Assembly (NCBI GenBank): GCA_030037855.1
Contig: JASHPY010000061.1
Location: 1-39,942 of the forward strand
Direction: 5' to 3'
Length of the DNA: 39,942 nucleotides
Source of the DNA: Thermoplasmata archaeon
GTDB taxonomy: Archaea; Thermoplasmatota; Thermoplasmata; Lutacidiplasmatales; UBA184
A model generated the notes under the pieces. The model did not search any database and was not told the DNA's origin. It saw nothing but the letters and a program-made list of their open reading frames with translations. Positions 18,978 to 27,038 of the stretch are shown here, one piece after another. Position numbers and translations under genes: made by a program. Every line of letters begins with the position of its first letter. Position 1 is the stretch's first letter.

Positions 18978-19725
18978 GACGTACGGGAGCCGGCTCCCGG
19001 GCCTGCCCGACGAGAGCCTGAGCGGCAAGCTGATCGTCATCGAGGGGGCCGACGGCTCGGGACGGACGACGGAGGTCTCGCTCCTCCGCGAGTGGCTCGA
19101 GGTCGAGGGTCACGCGGTCGTCGACACCGGGCTCCGGCGCTCGACGCTCGTCGCGGGCGAGATCGACCGCGCGAAGCAAGGGCACACGCTCGGCGCGACC
19201 ACGATGGCGCTCCTCTACGCGGTCGACTTCGCCGACCAGCTCGAGAACAAGATCGTTCCCGCGCTCGCGGCGGGGAGCACGGTCCTCGCCGACCGGTACA
19301 TCTACACTCTGATGGCGCGCGCGGTCGTGCGCGGCGCGTCGCGCGAGTGGGCGCGCCGGCTCTACGGCTTCGCCCTCCGCCCGGACCTCGTGATCTTCCT
19401 CGAAGCCCGACCCGAGATCCTCCTCCACCGCGCGATCTCGAAGTACGGGTCGCTCGACTACTGGGAGTCGGGGATGGACCTCTCCCTCTCGCGGGACCTC
19501 TTCGAGAGCTTCTTCGCCTATCAGGACCGGCTCTCCAAGGAGTTCGCGTGGGTCGGCGCGGAGTACGGCTTCCACCGGGTGGACGCGAATCGGCGTCCGG
19601 AGCAGGTCCACGACGATGTCCGTGCGCTCGTCGCCCCGCTCTACGCCGGTCCCTTCGGGGCGCGCCCCGCGACGCGCCCCCGCCCGCCCGTCATTCCGCG
19701 AGCCGCGCGAGCTGCTTCCTCGTGA
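18967..19725 (+). CDS. Thymidylate kinase superfamily protein 2, tandem paralogue of the previous gene
   Basis: P-loop 'IVIEGADGSGRTTEV', 'VLADRYIYTLMARAVVRG'; shares 'E(A/S)GMDL(G/S)LS(P/R)DL' with TMK-like 1; 11-bp overlap. Confidence 0.85.
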   Translation: MIARTYGSRLPGLPDESLSGKLIVIEGADGSGRTTEVSLLREWLEVEGHAVVDTGLRRSTLVAGEIDRAKQGHTLGATTMALLYAVDFADQLENKIVPALAAGSTVLADRYIYTLMARAVVRGASREWARRLYGFALRPDLVIFLEARPEILLHRAISKYGSLDYWESGMDLSLSRDLFESFFAYQDRLSKEFAWVGAEYGFHRVDANRRPEQVHDDVRALVAPLYAGPFGARPATRPRPPVIPRAARAASS

Positions 19726-20218
19726 GCAGCCAGCCGAGGCGCGCCGCGCCCGGCCGGATCGAGCTCGGGAACTCGAGGAGGGCGGCGCCGGCCTTCCCGA
19801 GGTGCGCGAACTCGACCGCCTCGCCGGTGAGCGCGAGGCCAACGAGCCCCGCGAGCGTTGGTTCGTGACCGACGAGGACCACCGTCCGACCCGGGCCCGC
19901 CACGCCCCGCAGCGGAGGGAAGATCGCGGCCGCCTCCTCGTCGAGGTCGAGCTCGGGCCAGTCGACCAGCCGGGGGGCCGCGCGGACGGAGACGCGAAGC
20001 AGCTCGGCCGTGCGGCGCGCCCGCGCCGCGGGGCTCGTCGCGATCGCGTCCACCCGCCCGACGAGACCCGCCAGGCCTGCCGCGGCGCGCCGCGTCTCCG
20101 CGACCCCTTTCCGTGAGAGCGGCCGCGCGCGGTCGTCCGGCCAGCGGACGGGGTCGCGATCCTCGGCCGGGCCGTGACGCACCAGTACGACGCGCGCCGC
20201 CCGCACCGGCTCGGTCAC
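19691..20218 (-). CDS. SixA-type histidine phosphatase
   Basis: 'VVLVRHGPAEDRDPVRWPDDRARPLSRKGVAETRRAA', 'IATSPAARARRTAELL', 'VVLVGHEPTLAGL'. GTG start 20218 or upstream at 20251. Confidence 0.85.
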   Translation of the reverse strand: MTEPVRAARVVLVRHGPAEDRDPVRWPDDRARPLSRKGVAETRRAAAGLAGLVGRVDAIATSPAARARRTAELLRVSVRAAPRLVDWPELDLDEEAAAIFPPLRGVAGPGRTVVLVGHEPTLAGLVGLALTGEAVEFAHLGKAGAALLEFPSSIRPGAARLGWLLTRKQLARLAE

Positions 20219-20288
20219 GCCCGTCCTCCCCCCGAGGAAGCGGGGAGGCACTCCCGCGGAAAGCCGTTCCGCGCCCGCGGCGAGCGCC

Positions 20289-21335
20289 TCACCCCGGGAT
20301 CGGAGCCGCGTCGGGTCCCGCCCGGTCGGTCAGCCCGGTCGGGACCGCGCGGTCGAGCGCGACCTGCGCGATGTCCTGGGCGTAGGCGACCGTCCGGCCG
20401 ATCGACTCCAGGATCCGGGAGACCGCCGCGGCGGTCGCGGGCGGCATCGTGCCGCCCCCCACGGCGGGGAGCAGTCGTTCCGAGAGCGCACGACCGGAGG
20501 CGAGCAGCGCATCTCCCATGTCGAGGAGGTCGTTCGCGGCCGTCCCGTCGCGCGCGGCGAGGACGCCCTCGAGGTGGACCATCGCCTGCCGATGGAAGGG
20601 CCGCAGGGACGCGAGGGGCCCGGTACCGTCGGGCAGGTCCCCGAGGCGCCGTCCGACCTCTCCGAGGACGATCGCGTGGTCCGCGATCCGCTCGAGGCTT
20701 CGCGCGACCGTCCAGGCGCCGAGGAGGTCGCCGCGGGTCCCCTCGGACTCGAGGCCCAGCGACGCGAGCCGCTGGACGTACCACGCTTCGCGGTCGACCT
20801 CGTCGTCCCGCCGCTCCCAGTAGCTGTCGTCCCCGAGCGGAAGGCGCGTCCAGCTCCCGACCGCCTCACGCTGGAAGGCGACCACCATCCGTCCCATGCG
20901 CGTGAGCCGCTCGGCGACCGATACCGGGCTATCGTAGGCGAGGTCGCGGAGCCGGAGGACGCCCGCCTCCTCCGAGACGATCTCGGGCTGGCGCGTACGG
21001 CGACAGAACGTGCGAACGATCTCCCGAGTGCCCCCACGCGGAGGGGCGCGGTCGATGACGACGAACTCCCGCGCTCCTGCGAGGTACGCGCCGAGGAGAC
21101 GTCGGAACAGGTGCTCGGGAGATTCGTCCGGGCCGACCGTGACGGTCGCGACGGTGGTGCGGGCGAGACGGAACGCGTCCCCGGGCGCTCCGGCGCCGGT
21201 GGCGCGGGCCGAGATCCTCGGACCGGTGGAGTCGGCGGTGCGTCGCGGCACCCGGGTCGAGGGACGGGGCCCGGCACGGGGCCGGGCGACGCCGGGGGTC
21301 GATCCCCGCTCTGCGGGGTGGATCGTTTCGCTCAT
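20289..21335 (-). CDS. PhoU-domain protein (phosphate-uptake regulator-like)
   Basis: PhoU hallmark helices 'GAWTVARSLERIADHAIVLGEVGRRL' and 'SIGRTVAYAQDIAQVALDRAV'; N-terminal 'VVAFQREAV'. Confidence 0.78.
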   Translation of the reverse strand: MSETIHPAERGSTPGVARPRAGPRPSTRVPRRTADSTGPRISARATGAGAPGDAFRLARTTVATVTVGPDESPEHLFRRLLGAYLAGAREFVVIDRAPPRGGTREIVRTFCRRTRQPEIVSEEAGVLRLRDLAYDSPVSVAERLTRMGRMVVAFQREAVGSWTRLPLGDDSYWERRDDEVDREAWYVQRLASLGLESEGTRGDLLGAWTVARSLERIADHAIVLGEVGRRLGDLPDGTGPLASLRPFHRQAMVHLEGVLAARDGTAANDLLDMGDALLASGRALSERLLPAVGGGTMPPATAAAVSRILESIGRTVAYAQDIAQVALDRAVPTGLTDRAGPDAAPIPG

Positions 21336-21354
21336 CGGGAGCGCTATCGGTCCA

Positions 21355-21403
21355 ACGACATATATAGAATTTCAATTTAGACTATACAAAATACTATAGG
21401 TAT
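21355..21403 (-). promoter_or_regulatory. AT-rich promoter/operator island upstream of the PhoU-domain gene
   Basis: 'CATATATAGAATTTCAATTTAGACTATACAAAATACTATAGGTATG' within very GC-rich DNA; TATA-like CTATATATG on the minus strand about 25 bp from the start codon; ACTATA at 21381-21386 and 21393-21398. Confidence 0.65.
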
Positions 21404-21460
21404 GATTCCCGAGGTCCGCCGGCCGCTCGGACGCCCCACGGGGAGCCCGACGGCGAAGGA

Positions 21461-21533
21461 TGGGCCGGGACGGATTCGAACCGCCGATCTCCGCGTTGTA
21501 AGCGCGGCGTCCTCACCGCTAGACCACCGGCCC
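21461..21533 (-). tRNA. tRNA-Val(UAC)
   Basis: Reverse complement GGGCCGGTGGTCTAGCGGTGAGGACGCCGCGCTTACAACGCGGAGATCGGCGGTTCGAATCCGTCCCGGCCCA: paired 7-bp acceptor stem, anticodon loop CTTACAA, GGTTCGAATCC T-arm; CCA not encoded. Confidence 0.97.
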
Positions 21534-21559
21534 CGGGTCGGCCCGAGGTCTCTCCCCCG

Positions 21560-23134
21560 TCATGGCCGTGTCGGTAGGCTGGCGGCCCGGTGTCGGACGC
21601 GTACGGCGAGTCCGTGCCCGAGCTCGCTCATCAGCGGGCCCGGGAGCGCCGCCTCGCCGACCGCCGCGAGCGCGCCCTCGCGCAGCAGGAGGACGCTGTC
21701 CCCGGTGCGGATCGCCCGGTCGGCGCGACGGACCCCGGGGACGAACAGGTCCCCCGTGAGCGGAAGCGTCGGGTCGACCTCGACCGCGAGCGGCGGGTCG
21801 GGTACGAGGCGGCCGGCCCCCGCGACCGTGAGGTGGAGCAGGCCGCGCTCCTCCCGCAGCGTCGCGAGCTCCGTGCGGCCGTCCGTCAGGCGCTGGAACC
21901 ACGGTCGCCCCGCGAGACGGATCGGCGGCGCGAGGAGGCGGTCGGCGGCCGAGCGGCCGAACTGGACGCTCGCGACCTCGTGGAGCTCCTCCCGCACGAC
22001 CGCGAGCGGGCCCCCGGGCACTGGGTCCTCGCTCGTGAGCGCGTGGTCGAGCGCGGTCCGGAGCGCGTCGATCGCCTCGGGCGACGTCGTTCGGCCGTCG
22101 GTCACGGTCCACGAAACCTCGGACCGGTCGGCGAAGGACGCGCGCAGGAACGAGAACTCCTCGGGGTCGAGGTGGACGACGATCGACCGGTACGGTCCGT
22201 GCTCGAGGAGGTGCCGTACGCCCGCCACGACGGCCTCGCGCTCCGGGTCGAGCCAGTCGCCGGTCACCGGGATGTCGTAGTGACGCGCCGGGGGGACGTC
22301 CTCGAGCTCGCGCGGCACGAGCCCGATCGGCGAGCTCACGGAAACGACGTGGATCCGCTCCGCGGCGCGTAGACCGTCCCAGGCCTGGGCGAACCGACGG
22401 TGCGAGCGCGAGCGGCGGTACGGCTTCGTTCGCGAGCACGGCACGAGCAGTAAGACGCGCTTCGACGGAGGCGGCCGATACCGTTCGAGGAGTCGTCGGC
22501 GGAACCGCGCCATCTCCGGTCGGCGAAACGCCTCGAGCACGACGTACCCGCGCTCCCCGGCCCCGGTGACCGCCGTCCGCTCCTCGAGGAGCGGTCCGAG
22601 CTCCCGGTCGGCGTAGCGAAGCATCTCGCCGAGCGCCGGCTCCGCCGGTAGCCGGGCCTCGACCAGCTCCCGCAGCCGCCCCGCCCGCGCGGCCGCCCGC
22701 GTCTCGGCGATCGCCCGTCGATAGCAGTGCACGGCGTGCTCCGCGAGGGGCCCCGGCAACTCCGCCGCGCACGCCGGGCAGGGGCAGGTGTGCTCGGTCC
22801 GGGCCGGGGCGGCCGGGAGCGTTCCGAGCGTCGCGTCCAGATACTCCCCGCGGGACGCCGCGAGGAGCCCCTCGGTCGTGTCGACCCAGTCGACCCCGAG
22901 GTAGGCGAGCAGGGGGAGGCGGTGCGGCAGCGCCACGCGAGGCGCCCAGAGGACCGGGCCGCCGCCGTAGGTCCGTCGGACGTCGCCGAGGGCGCGAACG
23001 AAGGAGAGCCCCTCGGCCCAGAGGGCTCGGGCGTTGCCCAGCACCACGAGTTCGGGTCCCTCCGTTCCTCCCGACGGCGCCGCACCGCGGCCGACGGGGG
23101 CGTGCACGAACACGGACCCCGGTCCGACCGGCAC
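21560..23134 (-). CDS. arcS: Archaeosine synthase (ArcS, TGT-related, PUA domain); real N-terminus probably further upstream, towards 23400
   Basis: 'VLLLVPCSRTKPYRRSRSHRRF' (PCSxxKPYxxSxSH motif), 'PRELEDVPPARHYDIPVTGDW', zinc-type 'CPCPACAAEL...H', C-terminal PUA-like region. Confidence 0.87.
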   Translation of the reverse strand: MPVGPGSVFVHAPVGRGAAPSGGTEGPELVVLGNARALWAEGLSFVRALGDVRRTYGGGPVLWAPRVALPHRLPLLAYLGVDWVDTTEGLLAASRGEYLDATLGTLPAAPARTEHTCPCPACAAELPGPLAEHAVHCYRRAIAETRAAARAGRLRELVEARLPAEPALGEMLRYADRELGPLLEERTAVTGAGERGYVVLEAFRRPEMARFRRRLLERYRPPPSKRVLLLVPCSRTKPYRRSRSHRRFAQAWDGLRAAERIHVVSVSSPIGLVPRELEDVPPARHYDIPVTGDWLDPEREAVVAGVRHLLEHGPYRSIVVHLDPEEFSFLRASFADRSEVSWTVTDGRTTSPEAIDALRTALDHALTSEDPVPGGPLAVVREELHEVASVQFGRSAADRLLAPPIRLAGRPWFQRLTDGRTELATLREERGLLHLTVAGAGRLVPDPPLAVEVDPTLPLTGDLFVPGVRRADRAIRTGDSVLLLREGALAAVGEAALPGPLMSELGHGLAVRVRHRAASLPTRP

Positions 23135-23411
23135 GGCCGCGGTCGGTGCGCCGAGGATCTCGGGGGCGAGGATCGGGATCTCGAGGTCGAGCCGCGCGGT
23201 CTCGTCCGCGACGACGAGGCGGCGGCTCCCCGAGGCGCTCGGGACGCTCGCGAGCGTCAGTCGAGCGCCCGGTTCGATCGGAGGGCTGCTCTCCAGGAGC
23301 CCGGGCGTCGGCGTCGTGAGGGGTCCTACGCGCGCGGTACCGAGGAGCGCGAGGCCCTCGAGCGCCGCGACGATGCGGTGCGCGGCCGTACGCTTGCCCC
23401 GCCCTCTCCGC

Positions 23412-23762
23412 TCAGCGGCCGTCGGGCCGGGCCGCTCCCCGTCGCGGCCGGGCCTCGGGCGCCGCCGGGAAGAACGCTTGCCACGCGGGGAGCAACGCTT
23501 CCCGGCGCTCGGCGCCGGCTTCGGCCCGACCGCGCTTACCGAACAACGGGTCGTGCGTGTCGCGCACCTCCCGGAGAAACTCCGCCGGGTTCGCGCTCGC
23601 CTTCTCGAACCCGTAGAGGATCAGCTGGCGGAGGAAGCTCGATTGGCCCCGCCAGCCGATGCGCCGGCGGACCGCAGGATTCAGGTGCCGCTTCGCGAGC
23701 CGCCAGACCTCGTTCGTCGTTCGATGGTCGCGCGCCGAGAGGCCGATCATTACCTGAGGCAT
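23412..23762 (-). CDS. Conserved-looking small hypothetical protein
   Basis: 116 aa with balanced composition ('MPQVMIGLSARDHRTTNEVWRLAKRHLNPAVRRRIGWRGQSSFLRQLILYGFEKASANPAEFLREVRDTHDPLF'), unlike the Arg/Pro-rich shadow ORFs. Confidence 0.6.
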   Translation of the reverse strand: MPQVMIGLSARDHRTTNEVWRLAKRHLNPAVRRRIGWRGQSSFLRQLILYGFEKASANPAEFLREVRDTHDPLFGKRGRAEAGAERREALLPAWQAFFPAAPEARPRRGAARPDGR

Positions 23763-23817
23763 AGGACCCGAAAACCGGCCACCCGGACCGCTGATTTAGC
23801 GCGTTCGGGCCCCGCGA

Positions 23818-24720
23818 TCATAGGATACCGTGCGCCCATCCCCCTAGACCGATCGGGAAGAACAGCGCGAGGACGACCCCCACGAGGTAGATCGCGCCGA
23901 GCGCGAAGTGGCGCTCGAACGGTACCCGGGTGCGCGTGGGTTCGCGCAGGAGCGCCGCGTCGGTCACGGCCGCGATCCCCGCGATCGCGAGGAGGGCGAC
24001 AAAGTAGGCGACGGTTAACCCGATCGCGAGCCCGAACAGCGCGAGCAGGGCGAGCGCGAGGCCGTGGAGCACCGGAACGAGCCGAGCCGAGCGTTCCGGT
24101 CCGAGGCGGACCGGCACCGAGAACAGGCCGAGCTCCCGATCGCTCGCGAGGTCCCCGAGACTGTGGACGGTCTCGAACGCGGTGCCCCACGCGAGGAGGC
24201 CCCCGACCGCGAAGAGGACCGGAACCGGCAGCGTCCCTTCGACCGCGATGTAGATCGCCGCCGGCGTGATCGCTTCGACGAGGCCGAGGAAGGCGGTGGT
24301 GAACGTCGTCACGCGCTTCGTGTAGCTGTAGCCAAGGATCAGCGCGATCGCGACCGGCGCGAGGACGAACGCGAGCGGGTTGAGGAAGAAGGCGCACGCG
24401 ACGAGGACCACCGCGTTCGCGGCACAGAACCCGAGGGCGAAGCCGGGGGAGGCACGCCCGGACGCGAGCAGTCGGCCGCGCGTGCGCGGATTGCGCGCGT
24501 CCAGGGTCCGGTCGGCCCAGCGGTTGAAGCTGTGCCCGGCGTTCCGGGCGGCGACGAACGCGATCACGACGAGCGCGAACGTCCGCAGGTCCGGTAGGCC
24601 GTGCGCGGCGAGGAGGAGGAACGCGAGGGCGAACGGGAGGTTCAGGCCAAGGTTCTGGATCTCGAGGAACCTCCCGAGCTCCTTCGCCGGCGGCGCCGGC
24701 GAGACCGCGCGGCCGGTCAC
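23818..24720 (-). CDS. ubiA: UbiA-family prenyltransferase
   Basis: 'NAGHSFNRWADRTLDARNPRTRGR' (first Asp motif), 'HSLGDLASDRELG' (second), many TM helices; GTG start overlaps the ubiD stop by 4 bp. Confidence 0.9.
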   Translation of the reverse strand: MTGRAVSPAPPAKELGRFLEIQNLGLNLPFALAFLLLAAHGLPDLRTFALVVIAFVAARNAGHSFNRWADRTLDARNPRTRGRLLASGRASPGFALGFCAANAVVLVACAFFLNPLAFVLAPVAIALILGYSYTKRVTTFTTAFLGLVEAITPAAIYIAVEGTLPVPVLFAVGGLLAWGTAFETVHSLGDLASDRELGLFSVPVRLGPERSARLVPVLHGLALALLALFGLAIGLTVAYFVALLAIAGIAAVTDAALLREPTRTRVPFERHFALGAIYLVGVVLALFFPIGLGGWAHGIL

Positions 24721-26198
24721 CGGACGGACCGGCCGAGGAGCCGGGCGAGCACCGGATCGGCCCGGATCGCCTCCTCGGCCGCTCGCACCGCCGCCGGCTC
24801 CGAGCGGATCTCCTCCGGCCACGGGCGGGGGAACCCGTCTTCCGGCCGCTTGCGGGTCGCGTCGATCCCGACCTTCCCGCCGAGGTTCGGCACGGGGTTC
24901 GAGATCGAGAGCTGGTCGACCGGCCCCTGGGAGAGTTCGAGGTCGCGCCCCGGGTCGGCCTGGAGCCCGACCCGGTAGAGCACCTCGGAGAGGTCGTGGA
25001 CGTCGACGTCGCCGTCGACGACGATGAGGTACCGGACGAACATCATCTGCCCGAGCCCCCAGAGCGCGTGCATCACCTTGCGTGGCTGGTCCGGGTACGA
25101 CTTCTGGATCGAGACGACGCCGACGTTGATGAACAGGCCCGGGACCGGCAGGTCCATGTCGACGATCTCGGGCAGGACGAGCCGGACGACCGGCAGGAAC
25201 ACCCGCTCGACCGCCTTCCCGAGCACGGCGTCCTCGGTCGGCGGCTTCCCCGTGACGGTCGTGAGGTAGACCGGTTCGGCGCGGTGGGTCACCCGGGTGA
25301 CGTGGAAGACGGGAAACGGCTCGGGGGCGGAGTAGTAGCCGGTGTGGTCTCCGAACGGCCCCTCGACGCGCCGCTCCGTCGGGTCGACGTACCCCTCGAG
25401 CACGATCTCCGCCTGCGCGGGCACCTCGAGGTCGACCGACCGACCCTTGACGAGCTCGAGCGGTTCCGACCGAAGGAAGCTCGCGAAGACGAAGTTCGAG
25501 ATCCCCTCGGGCACCGGCGCGAGCCCCGAGAAGACGGTCGCCGGGTCGACGCCGATCACCGCGGCGACCGGCATCCGCTCGCCGCGCGCGGCCCACTTGC
25601 GGTAGTTGTTCGCCCCGACCCGGTGGACCTGGAAGTGCATCCCGAGCGTGTCGGGGCCGTACTGCTGGAGCCGGTAGATGCCGGTGTGCGGCTCGCCGGT
25701 GTCGGGGTCGGAGGTGATCACGATCGGGAACGTGATCGTCCGTCCCCCGTCCTTCGGCCAGCACTTGAGGATCGGGAGCCGGTCGAGGTCGACCGTCGGT
25801 TCCTCGACCTCCTGGCACGGTCCCGATCGGACGCGCTTCGGCGCGAGCGAACGGAGGGTCGAGAGCGTCTCGATCGTCCCCGAGAGGTCCCGGACCGCGC
25901 CGAGAACACCCGCGGGCGGTCGGAGGCGGACGAGCCGCGAGATCCGCTCCGCGACCGAGTCGACGTCGGGCGCGTCGAGCGCGAGCGCGATCCGCCGCGG
26001 CGATCCGAGGAGGTTCGTCACGACCGGCATCGAGGCCCCGGGGACGTGGTCGAAGCGGAGGGCGGGTCCGTCGGCGGCGAGCACGCGCTGGGTGACCTCC
26101 GTGATCTCGAGGTCCCGCGACACCGGGCGAGAGACCCGCACGAGGTCGCCCGCGGACTCGAGGCGCGCGAGGAACTCCCCCAGGCTCCGGAACGTCAC
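24717..26198 (-). CDS. ubiD: UbiD-family decarboxylase
   Basis: 'RVLAADGPALRFDHVPGASMPVVTNLLGSPRRIALAL', 'EGPFGDHTGYYSAPEPFPVFHVTRVTHR', 'HALWGLGQMMFVRYLIVVDGDVDV'; TTATTTAA at about -25 to -30. Confidence 0.93.
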   Translation of the reverse strand: MTFRSLGEFLARLESAGDLVRVSRPVSRDLEITEVTQRVLAADGPALRFDHVPGASMPVVTNLLGSPRRIALALDAPDVDSVAERISRLVRLRPPAGVLGAVRDLSGTIETLSTLRSLAPKRVRSGPCQEVEEPTVDLDRLPILKCWPKDGGRTITFPIVITSDPDTGEPHTGIYRLQQYGPDTLGMHFQVHRVGANNYRKWAARGERMPVAAVIGVDPATVFSGLAPVPEGISNFVFASFLRSEPLELVKGRSVDLEVPAQAEIVLEGYVDPTERRVEGPFGDHTGYYSAPEPFPVFHVTRVTHRAEPVYLTTVTGKPPTEDAVLGKAVERVFLPVVRLVLPEIVDMDLPVPGLFINVGVVSIQKSYPDQPRKVMHALWGLGQMMFVRYLIVVDGDVDVHDLSEVLYRVGLQADPGRDLELSQGPVDQLSISNPVPNLGGKVGIDATRKRPEDGFPRPWPEEIRSEPAAVRAAEEAIRADPVLARLLGRSVR

Positions 26199-26284
26199 GG
26201 GCGCGAGCGAGCCGACCGCCTTATTTAACGGGCGGAACCCCCGGAGCACAGGTTCATATCGGAACCTCGGCTCCGCGCGGCCCG

Positions 26285-27013
26285 ATGCAGTCCGTCACGC
26301 TCGAGTTCCGCTCCGAGGACCTCACGCTCCTCGGCATCCTCCCGCCCGGCCTGTTCGCGAAGTACGAGGAGATCGAGCTGATCGAGACCCTCCGGCTCGA
26401 GCAGGGTTGGCGGCTCCAGCTGCTGCGGGTGCGCCGGCGCGGTCCCCTGCGCACGGCCGGCGAGCTCGAGCGCGAGTCGCGCCGGATCCGCTCCCTCTAC
26501 GGGCTCGAGAGCTTCGAACTGGTCGAGCGCCGGCCCCGGACGCGGGACTACATCCTCCTCGTGCGCCAGCGCAACCCCGAGCGACTTCGCCGCCTCCTCT
26601 CCCTGGCCGGAGGTGAGATCGCCCCGACCGCGCCGTTCCGCCTCGACGCCGAACGGGTCGTCGCGTCGTTCCGCGGCGAGGAACGGGCACTCCGTCGCGT
26701 CCTGAAGCGGCTCGACCGCGAGGAGTTCCCGTATCGCATCGTGCGCGCCTCGGGCCGGCCGTTCGGCCCAGGGGCCATGTCACCGCTCCTCACCCCGCTC
26801 CAGGCGAAGCTCCTCGCCCGGGCGTGGGTCCTCGGATACTACGCCGTCCCGCGTCGGATCACGCTGACGCGGATCGCTCGCCAGACCGGCCGCAGTGCGA
26901 CCGGTCTCGGGAAGGTCCTCCGGCGGGCTGAGGGCCGTCTCGTCGCGCGCTGGCTCGCCACCGAGGGGGGCCCGGCGGCGGAGCCGGACCTTTCGACCGC
27001 TCGGGAAGCGTAA
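26285..27013 (+). CDS. HTH_10 (bacterio-opsin activator-like) transcriptional regulator
   Basis: C-terminal 'LTPLQAKLLARAWVLGYYAVPRRITLTRIARQTGRSATGLGKVLRRAEGRLVARWL' matches the HTH_10 pattern. Confidence 0.85.
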   Translation: MQSVTLEFRSEDLTLLGILPPGLFAKYEEIELIETLRLEQGWRLQLLRVRRRGPLRTAGELERESRRIRSLYGLESFELVERRPRTRDYILLVRQRNPERLRRLLSLAGGEIAPTAPFRLDAERVVASFRGEERALRRVLKRLDREEFPYRIVRASGRPFGPGAMSPLLTPLQAKLLARAWVLGYYAVPRRITLTRIARQTGRSATGLGKVLRRAEGRLVARWLATEGGPAAEPDLSTAREA

Positions 27014-27038
27014 AGAGAGCGCCCTCCTCGGCACGGCC

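Noticed and set aside
18276-19725. Simple annotation of both genes as canonical thymidylate kinases
   Set aside because: Both are clearly TMK-superfamily but lack the canonical substrate motif and sit with ppx/CHAD, so substrate is left open; dTMP kinase activity is not excluded.
21404-21533. tRNA-Val as an integration site for a mobile element
   Set aside because: No integrase, no duplicated tRNA 3' end seen, and flanking genes are core-type.
24996-26228. 410-aa plus-strand ORF
   Set aside because: Antisense to ubiD; Asp/Arg/Val-rich shadow composition.
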